NCBI RefSeq assembly: GCF_001426745.1
Contig: NZ_LMFI01000010.1
Span: 568,693-632,692 of the forward strand
DNA from: Nocardioides sp. Root140
GTDB taxonomy: Bacteria; Actinomycetota; Actinomycetes; Propionibacteriales; Nocardioidaceae
Reading direction: 5' to 3'
Length of the DNA: 64,000 bases
A program made the translations under genes and the position numbers. The notes beneath the pieces were generated by a model that had not been told where the DNA came from, did no database searches, and was given only the letters and a program-made list of their open reading frames with translations. Below, piece by piece: positions 26,456 through 34,849 of this stretch (its first letter is position 1; each line of letters begins with the position of its first letter).

Positions 26456-26590
26456 GGTGTGCCCTTCCGAGTGGGACTGTGGGGTAGGCATGAACATGCC
26501 ACGGTGGAGTACCGTGCGCCATGGCGGAGAAGTGCCATGACGCGTGCCCGCCAGCAGCTCCCCGGTTCCGCCCACTCCATCGGAGGCACG

Positions 26591-27574
26591 ATGCTCGACG
26601 TGCTCGGACTCAACGCGATCGAAGAAGGCGCCTATCGCCGACTGGTGGAACTGCCGTCGGGGTCGGCGGAGGCGCTGGCCGCTGCCATGGGCACCGAGGT
26701 CGCGCCGCTGATCGAGGCGCTCGACTCCCTGGAGCACAAGGGCCTGGTGGCCCGGTCGACCTCCGCGCAGGGCCACTTCGTCGCGTCTCCCCCGGACCTG
26801 GCCATCGGGTCGCTGATCGTGCAGCGGCAGGAGGACATCCGGCGCGCGAAGCTCGAGCTCGGGGCGCTCACCGAGCAGTACCGCGGCAGCATCGCGGACC
26901 GCACCGACACCGACGTGATCGACGTCGTGCGTGGCGAGCAGGCGGTCGCCCAGCGCTTCGCCCAGCTGCAGCGGGGTGCCAGCGAGGAGGTGCTGGCGTT
27001 GGTGAAGTCGACCGTGGCCGTCGTGTCCGCGGAGGAGAACGTCGACGAGGAGGTGGCCCTGTCGCGAGGCGTGACGTATCGCGTGGTCGTGGAGCGGGTG
27101 GCCTTCGAGAAGCCCGGCTTCCTCGACCTCGTCGCCGAGTCCGCCCGAGCCGGCGAGCTCATCCGCGTCACCGACACCCTCCCCCTGCGCCTGGTCGTCG
27201 CGGATCGCCAGCTCGCGTTGCTGCCCCTCGCGCCGACAGCCACCAACAGTGGCGGTGGTGCCCTGCTGGTCCACCGCAGCGGACTGCTCGACGCACTCCT
27301 GCACCTCTTCGACCTGGTCTGGGGCAGCGCGAACGAAGTGATGCCCACCGACGCCGGCATCGAGGAGCTCGCCTCGTCACGCATCGACGAGGTCGACGCG
27401 CGCATCCTCACCCTGCTGCTGGCCGGGCTGACCGACCAGGCGATCGGCGGGCAGCTCGGCATCTCGCTGCGCACCGTGCAACGACGCGTCCACCAGCTGA
27501 TGGACCGGGCTCAGGTGGTGACCCGGTTCCAGCTCGGCCACGAGGCCTGCCGACGGGGCTGGGTGGGAGTCTGA
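26591..27574 (+). CDS. TrmB-like / LuxR-type helix-turn-helix regulator
   Basis: The ATG 26591 with GGAGG 4 bases upstream gives 327 residues. The N-terminal 70 residues form a TrmB-like winged helix ('AIEEGAYRRLVELPSG', 'LIEALDSLEHKGLVAR'). The middle is a ligand or PLD-like sensor region without a clear motif. The C-terminal 60 residues are a LuxR-type helix-turn-helix ('LTLLLAGLTDQAIGGQLGIS' followed by 'LRTVQRRVHQLMDRAQ'). Such regulators in Streptomyces and Nocardioides often sit beside secreted subtilases and are thought to govern them. The gene is divergent from the peptidase across 135 bases. An ATG at 26537 is an alternative start. Confidence 0.85.
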   Translation: MLDVLGLNAIEEGAYRRLVELPSGSAEALAAAMGTEVAPLIEALDSLEHKGLVARSTSAQGHFVASPPDLAIGSLIVQRQEDIRRAKLELGALTEQYRGSIADRTDTDVIDVVRGEQAVAQRFAQLQRGASEEVLALVKSTVAVVSAEENVDEEVALSRGVTYRVVVERVAFEKPGFLDLVAESARAGELIRVTDTLPLRLVVADRQLALLPLAPTATNSGGGALLVHRSGLLDALLHLFDLVWGSANEVMPTDAGIEELASSRIDEVDARILTLLLAGLTDQAIGGQLGISLRTVQRRVHQLMDRAQVVTRFQLGHEACRRGWVGV

Positions 27575-27638
27575 GCCGCCACTGGCCACACGGTGCCCGC
27601 TGGTGGCCGAGCCGCTCGCCGCGCGGCACGATGGAGAC

Positions 27639-27917
27639 ATGGCTGTCGAGCGCTACGCCCGCGACGTCGTCGTGCACGGGCGCGTCCAGGGAGTGTTCTT
27701 CCGCGCGACCTGCCAGCAGGAGGCGATCGCCCGCGGCGTCACGGGCTGGGTGAGCAACGAGTACGACGGCACGGTGCGGGCCCACGTCGAGGGAACGACT
27801 GCCTCCGTGGCAGCGATGGTCCGCTGGCTCAGCACCGGGCCCAGGCGGGCGATCGTGGAGCGGATCGAGGTCACCGAGGCGACGCCGACCGGCGCAGCCG
27901 GGTTCGAGGTCCGCTGA
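27639..27917 (+). CDS. Acylphosphatase
   Basis: A 92-residue enzyme of standard acylphosphatase length. The phosphate-binding loop 'GRVQGVFFR' carries the catalytic R22, and N40 in 'GWVSNEYDGTV' positions the nucleophilic water. It hydrolyses acyl phosphates such as 1,3-bisphosphoglycerate or carbamoyl phosphate to the acid and phosphate. The ATG 27639 gives the family N-terminus; a GTG at 27603 would add 12 residues without similarity. It lies 64 bases after the regulator gene and may share its transcript. Gene symbol acyP would be usual. Confidence 0.93.
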   Translation: MAVERYARDVVVHGRVQGVFFRATCQQEAIARGVTGWVSNEYDGTVRAHVEGTTASVAAMVRWLSTGPRRAIVERIEVTEATPTGAAGFEVR

Positions 27918-28048
27918 GGGCGTTGCTCAATCAGCCGGCCGCGACGCCATCTTGGGGTAGGCAGGTGGTCTAGTCAGATCGCCCCGATTGTCAGTGCCGA
28001 CGCGGACAGTGAAGACCGTCCGCAGCATCCATGACAACGGGGGTTGAA

Positions 28049-28552
28049 ATGAACCAGCACCACACGCCGTACGGCGCACCAGGGCCAGCCGACCAGAGCG
28101 CTTCGACCAGGAGGCGAGGCCGCGCTGTGCTGGCATTCGTCGTCGCGTCGGCCATTGTCGGCGGCGGTGTTGGCGCCGCGCTCGTCCTCGACGACAAGAC
28201 GCATGCCGGGTCGCCCACGGACGGAAAGGACGGGTCCGTCCTGGGTGTCGCCGCGACGCAGACGGACCTCGAGTCCGCCTATGAGGCCTGCTCGAACGCC
28301 GATGAATCCGAGACGTTGACCCTCGCCGACGAGGGGATGTCCCTGATCGTCGCCACCGAGAGCGAGTACGGACCCGTGGCAGGGCTGGCCTGCATCCTGC
28401 TCGAGCTGGACACCTCGGAGGCGGTTGTTGCCTCCATGGACAGCACCACGGCCATGATGGGAGTTCAGGAGGCCGACGACGGTTCGATCCATTACCAGTG
28501 GTCCTACCACCCCGACAACGGCATCAACATGGTGATCACCGACGTCGAGTGA
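28049..28552 (+). CDS. Hypothetical membrane-anchored protein
   Basis: The ATG 28049 gives 167 residues: a Pro/His/Ala-rich cytoplasmic N-terminus, a basic stretch 'STRRRGRAV', one transmembrane helix 'LAFVVASAIVGGGVGAALVL' (about residues 29-48), and an acidic extracellular domain of about 110 residues with two cysteines ('AYEACSNADES', 'LACILLELD') that could pair. No known domain was recognised. A DUF4333- or lipoprotein-like extracytoplasmic role is possible but unsupported. It converges with the SNF2 helicase gene 58 bases downstream. Confidence 0.7.
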   Translation: MNQHHTPYGAPGPADQSASTRRRGRAVLAFVVASAIVGGGVGAALVLDDKTHAGSPTDGKDGSVLGVAATQTDLESAYEACSNADESETLTLADEGMSLIVATESEYGPVAGLACILLELDTSEAVVASMDSTTAMMGVQEADDGSIHYQWSYHPDNGINMVITDVE

Positions 28553-28610
28553 CGCAAGGGCTGGCCAGCGAGCCCTCGCGGGCTGGTGAACACCGGCGGC
28601 GCCACAGACC

Positions 28611-31600
28611 TCAGTCGTCGAAGAGGGACCTGACGTCGTCGGCGTCGATGCCCTTGCCCATCGCGGCGTCCCCCTCGAAGACCGAGGCGAAGAGCGCGGC
28701 CTTGCGCTCCTTGAGCTCCATCACCTTCTCCTCGATGGTGCCCGTCGCGACCAGCCGGTAGACCATCACCGGCCGCCGTTGCCCGATGCGGTGTGCCCGG
28801 TCGACGGCCTGCGCCTCGCTGGCCGGGTTCCACCACGGGTCGAGGACGAAGACGTAGTCGGCCTCGGTCAGGGTGAGGCCGACGCCGCCGGCCTTGAGGC
28901 TGATCAGGAACGCGTCGGCGTCACCCTCCTTGAAGCCGTCGATCTCGGCGCGCCGGTCACGCGTCGCGCCGTCGAGGTAGCGGGTGGTGATGCCCTGCTC
29001 CTCGAGCCGGGCGCGGGCGCGCTTGAGGAACCCGGTGAACTGGCTGAACACCAGGGCGCGGTGGCCCTCGGCGGCGACCTCGACGAGGTGCTCGACCAGC
29101 GCATCGAGCTTGGCCGACCCGACCTCCTCGTGCTCGGGGTCGACCAGTGCGGCGTCGAGGCTGAGCTGGCGCAGCTTGGTGAGCGAGCTGAAGATCGCCA
29201 CCCGGTTGCGGTCGAAGTCGTCGACCAGCCCGAGGATCGCCTGTCGTTCGCGCTGCAGGTGGGTGTCATAGATGCGCTGGTGCTTCGCGCCGAGCGCCAC
29301 CTCGAGCACCTGCTCCTGCTTGGCCGGCAGGTCGGCTGCGACGAGGTCCTTGGTGCGCCGCAGGATGAACGGGCGGATCCGGGTGCGGAACCGGTCGAGC
29401 GCCTGCTGGTCGCCGTCCTTCTCGACCGGCTTGACCACCAGGTCGGTGAACCGCCGCGGCCACGGGTAGAGGCCGGGCGCCACCACCGACAGCAGGGCCC
29501 ACAGCTCCATCAACCTGTTCTCGAACGGGGTGCCGGTCACCGCGAGCCGGAACGGCACGTCGAGCTTGCGGACCGCTTGGTAGGTCTTGCCCTGGTGGTT
29601 CTTGATCGCCTGGGCCTCGTCGAGGACCAGGCCGCCCCACGGCAGGGCGGCGTACCCCTCGGCCTCGAGACGGAACAGCGTGTAGGAGGTGACCACCAGG
29701 TCGGCACCGGCCACCGCATCGGCCAGGGTGCAGCCGCGTCGTGCCGCCGAGGCGTCGATGATGCGTACGTCGAGACCGGGCGTGTGCGTGGCGGCTTCGT
29801 GGGCCCAGGCCGTCATCACGCTGGTGGGTGCGACGACGAGGAAGGGTGCGACACCGGAGGCCCGCGCATGGCCGATCAGGGCGAGGGTCTGCAGTGTCTT
29901 GCCGAGGCCCATGTCGTCGGCGAGGATGCCGCCCAGCCCGGACTGCCACAGCTGCACGAGCCAGCGGAACCCGTCGCGCTGATAGCTGCGCAGCTCACTC
30001 TTGAGCCCGATCGGCTCGACGTCGGGCAGCCCCTCGAGCCGGGTGAGCGCCTTCGCCGCGGCCACCCACTGCTCGGCCTGCGCGTCAACGATGCCGATCT
30101 CTGCCAGCTCGGCCCACAGGCCCAGGTCGTGACGGCCGACGCGGACGCCGTCCGACTCCTTGTCCTGGATCTCGGCGGCCGCGGCGACCAGCTTCGCCAG
30201 CCGCTCGAACTCGGGACGGTCGAGCGAGATGTGCAGCCCGGTGGGGAGGATCAGGCGCTCCTTGCCGGCGGTGAGCGCGGCCAGCACGAACGGCAGCGGG
30301 ACCTGCTCGCCGTCGACCTGGATCACCACCTCGAGGTCGAGCCAGTCGGTGTGATCGGGGTCGGACTCGCTCCCCGGCTCGGGTTCGGTCAGCGCGAACT
30401 CGATCTCCGGCTCGCCGACGGCCTCGCGGTAGTCGGGTCGCGCTCCCACCTCGACGATCTCGACCTGGCCGCCCGCGCGCAGCGCCGGCAGCGCTGCCTC
30501 GGCGAACATCAGCACCCACAGGTCGTCGAGCACCTGCCGGGCAGCCAGCGCGCCGTCGGGCCCGCGCAGCAGGTTTCCAGAAACCTCGTCGAGGGTCAGG
30601 TCGTCGAGCACGCGGGCCTCGGCACCCGGTCGGCGTACGGCGCGGGCCGGGTCGGGGCTGTCGAGGTCGAAGACCCACTCCTCGTCGTGGCGGCGGTAGA
30701 CCCAGCTCCAGTGCACCGCCACCTCGGTCGCCGTACGCCAGTCGACGGTCAACCGCAGGCGCGGCGGCACCTCGTCGGGCAACGGGATCGAGCCGTCGGA
30801 CGACGTGATCGGCAGGCTGTTGCGCAGCCGCGGGAGGTAGTCGCGCTCGAACGTTGCACGCTCCTTTGCCGGCACGTTGAGCAGGCCGCCGCGTTCGTGG
30901 AGGCGCTGCAATGCGTCGGGGATGCGCCGGGCCAGCGGCGCCAGCAGGAGTCGCTGCATCGGGACCTGGGCCGTGGAGTTCGGCTGGGTGGGCACAGTCA
31001 GGGCCAGGCCGTGCGGGTGTCGACCGATCAGGTGCACGGAGTCTCCGGTGACCAGCCGGTCGCCGTGCCAGACCCCGAGCGTCAGGCGGCTCCCCTGCTC
31101 GGCCCCAGTGAGGTCGCCAGCGAGGTCGCCAGTGAGATCGCCAGTGACGTCGGCGGTCAGGTCGAGCGGTTCGTCCAGCAGCTCGACCGACGAGAGCCGG
31201 CCGTGCGGGATGAACGGCACGCCGACCTCGATGGCCCGACGGAGCAGGGCCCACAGCTGCGGGCCGACGTCGCGCAGGTGGGCGCTGTCGCCGGAGACCG
31301 GGCCGATGGCGGCGGCCAGGGAGCTGAGCACGGCCACCTGCTCAGGGTCGAACTCGTCGCGGAGGTGGGCGTAGTGCAGCTGCGGCCAGCCGATGCCGGT
31401 CTTGATGAACTTCGTGCGCGCGCCCTTGCGCAGCGGACGCAGGGTGACGGCCGGCGGAAGGTGCCCGGCGTACCGGCTCCGGGACGGTCGCGGCAGGTTG
31501 AACCGCAACGCCAGCCCGGGGCGGCGCGCGGGTTCGGGCGGGGTGTCCTCGAGGTCGTCGAGCAGGGCGTCGAGGTCGCGGCGCCAGGTCGGCGTCGAGG

Positions 31601-31913
31601 GCAACGGTGGGACCCGGGCCACGGACTCACGGACGGCGAGGAACAGGGCGACCGCATGCTTGCAGTTGACTCCCACGAAGCAGCTGCAGTCGGACGACAC
31701 CCTCGGCGAGACGGCCGGTGGCGTGATGAGCACGGCGACGGAGTAGGGACTCGCCTCGTTGCCGGCGACCCGGCCGACGATCTCGATCATCTCGCCGATC
31801 TCGTTCACCTCGAAGTCGAGCACCATGCCCTGGGCGGCATAGCTGCGGCCGCGCGCGAGGGCGCCCAGGTCGAACACCCCGGACAGGGTCACGCCGGTGA
31901 TCGCGTCCAACAT
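28611..31913 (-). CDS. SWIM zinc-finger SNF2 family helicase
   Basis: The ATG 31913 gives 1100 residues. A SWIM zinc finger lies at residues 76-86 (C76-x-C78 ... C84-x-H86), typical of actinobacterial SNF2 proteins. A long linker domain follows, then the SNF2 ATPase with Walker A 'DDMGLGKT' (K672), motif II 'VLDEAQAIKN', 'LTGTPFENRLMELW'-type motif III and motif VI 'QAVDRAHRIGQRRPV'. It would remodel protein-DNA complexes or translocate on duplex DNA in repair or recombination. The two huge plus-strand frames overlapping it are antisense shadows. The gene stands alone between the hypothetical membrane protein and the Uma2 remnant. Confidence 0.93.
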   Translation of the reverse strand: MLDAITGVTLSGVFDLGALARGRSYAAQGMVLDFEVNEIGEMIEIVGRVAGNEASPYSVAVLITPPAVSPRVSSDCSCFVGVNCKHAVALFLAVRESVARVPPLPSTPTWRRDLDALLDDLEDTPPEPARRPGLALRFNLPRPSRSRYAGHLPPAVTLRPLRKGARTKFIKTGIGWPQLHYAHLRDEFDPEQVAVLSSLAAAIGPVSGDSAHLRDVGPQLWALLRRAIEVGVPFIPHGRLSSVELLDEPLDLTADVTGDLTGDLAGDLTGAEQGSRLTLGVWHGDRLVTGDSVHLIGRHPHGLALTVPTQPNSTAQVPMQRLLLAPLARRIPDALQRLHERGGLLNVPAKERATFERDYLPRLRNSLPITSSDGSIPLPDEVPPRLRLTVDWRTATEVAVHWSWVYRRHDEEWVFDLDSPDPARAVRRPGAEARVLDDLTLDEVSGNLLRGPDGALAARQVLDDLWVLMFAEAALPALRAGGQVEIVEVGARPDYREAVGEPEIEFALTEPEPGSESDPDHTDWLDLEVVIQVDGEQVPLPFVLAALTAGKERLILPTGLHISLDRPEFERLAKLVAAAAEIQDKESDGVRVGRHDLGLWAELAEIGIVDAQAEQWVAAAKALTRLEGLPDVEPIGLKSELRSYQRDGFRWLVQLWQSGLGGILADDMGLGKTLQTLALIGHARASGVAPFLVVAPTSVMTAWAHEAATHTPGLDVRIIDASAARRGCTLADAVAGADLVVTSYTLFRLEAEGYAALPWGGLVLDEAQAIKNHQGKTYQAVRKLDVPFRLAVTGTPFENRLMELWALLSVVAPGLYPWPRRFTDLVVKPVEKDGDQQALDRFRTRIRPFILRRTKDLVAADLPAKQEQVLEVALGAKHQRIYDTHLQRERQAILGLVDDFDRNRVAIFSSLTKLRQLSLDAALVDPEHEEVGSAKLDALVEHLVEVAAEGHRALVFSQFTGFLKRARARLEEQGITTRYLDGATRDRRAEIDGFKEGDADAFLISLKAGGVGLTLTEADYVFVLDPWWNPASEAQAVDRAHRIGQRRPVMVYRLVATGTIEEKVMELKERKAALFASVFEGDAAMGKGIDADDVRSLFDD

Positions 31914-32042
31914 CTGGTGCAACGTGTGTCTCCGCTTCCCGACCCCTCGAGTCCTTCGTGGCGCCAACGGTACGGCCCCGGACCCACGTCCGCACGGCCG
32001 TCCGCCGCGCCTGTGGATGACCGCTCAGGACGGCGCGGGTCG

Positions 32043-32336
32043 TCAGGCGAGCAGGGCGCTCGGCACGACGGTGTCGCCGTACGGCGACTGCGCGGTCCAC
32101 GACTCGTCGCCCGCGGCCGGCAGGTTCTTCTCCGTGAAGTCCTCGCGAGCGGCCACCAGCAGGTCGGGCTGCACGCCCGTGCTCTGGGTCAGCACGACGT
32201 CGAGCGGCGCCGTGAGCACTCGAAGGTGAGCCGGGCAGGCGGCACGCAGCACGGCGTACAGCTCGCCGCTGACGATCTGGTGGCGAACACTCGGCGCAGG
32301 CGTCACGAGCAGCGCTCCGTCGATGAGCTCGTCCAC
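32043..32336 (-). pseudogene. Truncated Uma2 family endonuclease remnant
   Basis: The frame from GTG 32336 encodes 97 residues that begin inside the Uma2 fold ('VDELIDGALLVTPAPS') and continue 'LTAPLDVVLTQSTGVQPDLL'. They then jump to a typical Uma2 C-terminus ('DESWTAQSPYGDTVVPSALL'). A full Uma2 protein has about 185-200 residues: the N-terminal ~25 residues and the central catalytic EVLSPST-like strand are missing. This points to an internal deletion plus loss of the start. It is divergent from the EF-G-like gene, 42 bases away. Confidence 0.72.
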
Positions 32337-32378
32337 AGGGCCTTGTGCCCGGCACCCATCTGGAGTTTCGTGGGAGGC

Positions 32379-34460
32379 ATGGCCGAGCGGCAGCCGCACA
32401 AGGACTCCCGACCACTGGACCCGCCCGCACCCGACCGGATCCGCAACGTCGTCCTGGTCGGGCCCTCCTCGGCGGGCAAGACCACCCTGCTGGAAGGGCT
32501 GCTGAAGGAAGCCGGTGCGATCACCCGGGTGGGCACGGTCGAGGACGGCACCACGGTCTCCGACTTCGAGGAGGGCGAGCACGAGCACGGACGTTCGATG
32601 TCGCTCGCCGTGACGCCGGTGCTGTACGACGGCGCGAAGCTCAACTTCCTCGACACCCCCGGCTACGCCGATTTCGTGGGTGAGCTGCTCGCGGGACTCC
32701 GTGCCGCCGACAGTGCACTGTTCGTCGTCGCGGCGAACGAGCAGGTCGACCGCGGCACGGTGCAGCTGTGGCGCGAGTGCGACCGGGTCGGCATGCCCCG
32801 CGCCCTCGTCGTCACCAAGCTGGACCACGCCCGCGCCGACGTGGACGCCGTCGTACGCGCGGCGCAGCAGGCCTTCGGCGACAAGGTCCTCCCGGTCCAC
32901 CTCCAGAAGGGTGACCGGCTGGTCGGGCTCATCTCGGGCGACACGGACGACGACCGGGCCCAGCAGCTGCGCGGGGAGCTCATCGAGGGCGTGATCGAGG
33001 AGTCCGAGGACGAGTCGCTGATGGACCGCTACCTCGCCGGCGAGAAGATCGACGAGGACCTGCTGGTCGCCGACCTCGAGAAGGCGGTGGCCAGGGCCGC
33101 GCTCTTTCCGGTCATTCCAGTCGGCGCGACGAACAACGTCGGCCTGCGCGAGCTGCTCGACCTGTGCGTGCGTGCGTTCCCCTCCCCCGCCGAGCACCCT
33201 GCCCGCGAGGTGTTCACGCCGGCCGGCAAGAAGGCGGACGCCCTGACCTGTGACCCGTCGGCCCCACTGGTCGCCGAGGTGATCAAGACGACCAGCGACC
33301 CCTACCTGGGCCGGGTCAGCCTGATCCGGGTGTTCTCCGGATCGTTCGACGCCGACGCCGACGTGCACGTCTCCGGGCACTTCTCGTCGTTCTTCGGGTC
33401 TGCGACCAGCCACGCCGACCATGACGACGACGAGCGGATCGGAGGGCTGTCCTACCCCTTCGGCAAACAGCTGGTCACCGCCCGCAAGGTGGTGGCCGGC
33501 GACATCGCCGCGATCGGCCGGCTCACCAGCGCAGAGACCGGAGACACGCTGTCGTCCGTGGAACAGCCGCGGGTCCTCGAGCCCTGGCAGCTTCCCGAAC
33601 CCCTGCTGCCGGTGGCGATCGAGGCAGCCACGAAGTCCGACGAGGACAAGCTCCCCGCGGCCCTGGCCCGGCTGGCCGCCGAGGACCCGTCGCTGAAGGT
33701 CGAGAACAACACCGAGACCCGGCAGCTGGTGCTGTGGGTGCTGGGCGAGGCGCACGCCGACGCGGCCCTCGACCGGCTGCAGAGGCGCTTCGGCGTCACC
33801 GTCGAGCAGCGTGACCTGGTCGTGCCGCTGCGTGAGGCGTTCACCGTCGCTGCCAAGGGTCACGGTCGCCACGTCAAGCAGTCCGGAGGCCACGGGCAGT
33901 ACGCCATCTGCGACATCGAGGTGGAGCCGTTGCCGGAGCCTGTGGGCTTCGAGTTCGTCGACAAGGTCGTCGGGGGCGCCGTACCCCGCCAGTTCATCAG
34001 CAGCGTCGAGAAGGGCGTCCGGGCGCAGATGGAGCGCGGCGTACGCAACGGTTATCCGGTGGTGGGGCTGCGGGTGACGCTCACCGACGGGAAGTCGCAC
34101 AGCGTCGACTCGTCCGACGCGGCGTTCCAGAGCGCCGGCGCGCTGGCCCTGCGTGAGGCCGCCGAGGACGGCCGGGTCGCCATGCTGGAGCCGTACGACG
34201 AGGTCTCGGTCTCGGTACCGGATGACTTCGTGGGCGCCGTGATGAGCGACCTCTCCGCACGTCACGGCCGGGTGCTGGGCACGGACAAGGTGGGCGACGA
34301 CGGCACCCTGATCCGGGCACTGGTGCCGCAGCGCGAGCTGGCCCGCTACGCGATCGAGCTGCGGTCGACCACCCACGGCACCGGCAGCTTCACCCGCACC
34401 TTCGCGCACCACGAACCGATGGCCGAGGAGCACGCCCGCGACGTCACACCCCGCACGTGA
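32379..34460 (+). CDS. Elongation factor G-like translational GTPase (EF-G2 type)
   Basis: The ATG 32379, just after GGGAGG, gives 693 residues with EF-G architecture: a G domain with P-loop 'GPSSAGKTT' (K34), 'DTPGYADF' (G3) and 'TKLDH' in place of NKxD (G4). Domains II-V follow, with 'GHGRHVKQSGGHGQYA' and 'PRQFISSVEKGVRAQMERG' as the domain IV signatures. Actinobacteria often carry this second EF-G-like protein; its role differs from the canonical FusA and is not settled. The Asn-to-Thr change in G4 is seen directly and may affect guanine binding. A small gene follows after 28 bases. Confidence 0.9.
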   Translation: MAERQPHKDSRPLDPPAPDRIRNVVLVGPSSAGKTTLLEGLLKEAGAITRVGTVEDGTTVSDFEEGEHEHGRSMSLAVTPVLYDGAKLNFLDTPGYADFVGELLAGLRAADSALFVVAANEQVDRGTVQLWRECDRVGMPRALVVTKLDHARADVDAVVRAAQQAFGDKVLPVHLQKGDRLVGLISGDTDDDRAQQLRGELIEGVIEESEDESLMDRYLAGEKIDEDLLVADLEKAVARAALFPVIPVGATNNVGLRELLDLCVRAFPSPAEHPAREVFTPAGKKADALTCDPSAPLVAEVIKTTSDPYLGRVSLIRVFSGSFDADADVHVSGHFSSFFGSATSHADHDDDERIGGLSYPFGKQLVTARKVVAGDIAAIGRLTSAETGDTLSSVEQPRVLEPWQLPEPLLPVAIEAATKSDEDKLPAALARLAAEDPSLKVENNTETRQLVLWVLGEAHADAALDRLQRRFGVTVEQRDLVVPLREAFTVAAKGHGRHVKQSGGHGQYAICDIEVEPLPEPVGFEFVDKVVGGAVPRQFISSVEKGVRAQMERGVRNGYPVVGLRVTLTDGKSHSVDSSDAAFQSAGALALREAAEDGRVAMLEPYDEVSVSVPDDFVGAVMSDLSARHGRVLGTDKVGDDGTLIRALVPQRELARYAIELRSTTHGTGSFTRTFAHHEPMAEEHARDVTPRT

Positions 34461-34488
34461 GGGTCGCTGCGCCGTGCAGGATGGAGGC

Positions 34489-34755
34489 ATGAATGTGTAC
34501 CTCGCCTGGACCTCGGAGGCTCCCGAGGACCTGGCCGGACCGTGGCACGAAGCGCGACCGATCGCTCCCGGCCTGCTGCTCCTGGAGAGTGCCGAGACGC
34601 TCTCGGTCGTCTATCACGCCCTGAAGTGGGCACTGCCCCAGGAGGCGTCGCTCATCGTGTCTCCTGTGCACCAGACGCCGAAGTCGCGCGGGATGGCACC
34701 CGGCACCACGTCCTGGTTGCGGAGCCGCACCACGTCAGGCGGCGACCGGGCTTAA
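34489..34755 (+). CDS. Small hypothetical protein (88 aa)
   Basis: The ATG 34489 with GGAGG directly upstream gives 88 residues. The protein has 'MNVYLAWTSEAPEDLAG' at the start, a central hydrophobic strand 'APGLLLLESAETLSVVYHAL', and a basic C-terminus 'GTTSWLRSRTTSGGDRA'. No signal peptide or recognised domain. It follows the EF-G-like gene by 28 bases on the same strand, so it is likely co-transcribed. Function unknown. Confidence 0.7.
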   Translation: MNVYLAWTSEAPEDLAGPWHEARPIAPGLLLLESAETLSVVYHALKWALPQEASLIVSPVHQTPKSRGMAPGTTSWLRSRTTSGGDRA

Positions 34756-34800
34756 CGATGAGTCAGCCGATCGACTGACCCACTCCCCACCGACAATGCG

Positions 34801-34834
34801 AACGGGCCCGACACCCGGAGGTGTCGAGCCCGTT
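34801..34834 (-). terminator. Hairpin terminator after nrdJ
   Basis: AACGGGCCCGACACC (34801-34815) and GGTGTCGAGCCCGTT (34820-34834) pair at 14 of 15 positions around a 4-base loop. The hairpin begins 15 bases past the nrdJ stop. No clear U-run on either side; it could also serve the plus-strand small gene. Confidence 0.75.
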
Positions 34835-34849
34835 CAGTCGTTCAGTCGA

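Noticed and set aside
22763..27304. 1513-codon subtilase frame
   Set aside because: The first 283 codons overlap the divergent regulator gene and lack a signal peptide; the signal peptide starts at ATG 26455.
28779..34460. Plus-strand frame of 1893 codons
   Set aside because: Its first 1200 codons are antisense to the SNF2 helicase and Uma2 remnant and have no family sequence. Only the part from ATG 32379 is real (EF-G-like).
32043..34490. Minus-strand frame of 815 codons
   Set aside because: It is antisense to the EF-G-like gene except for the last ~97 codons, which are the Uma2 remnant.
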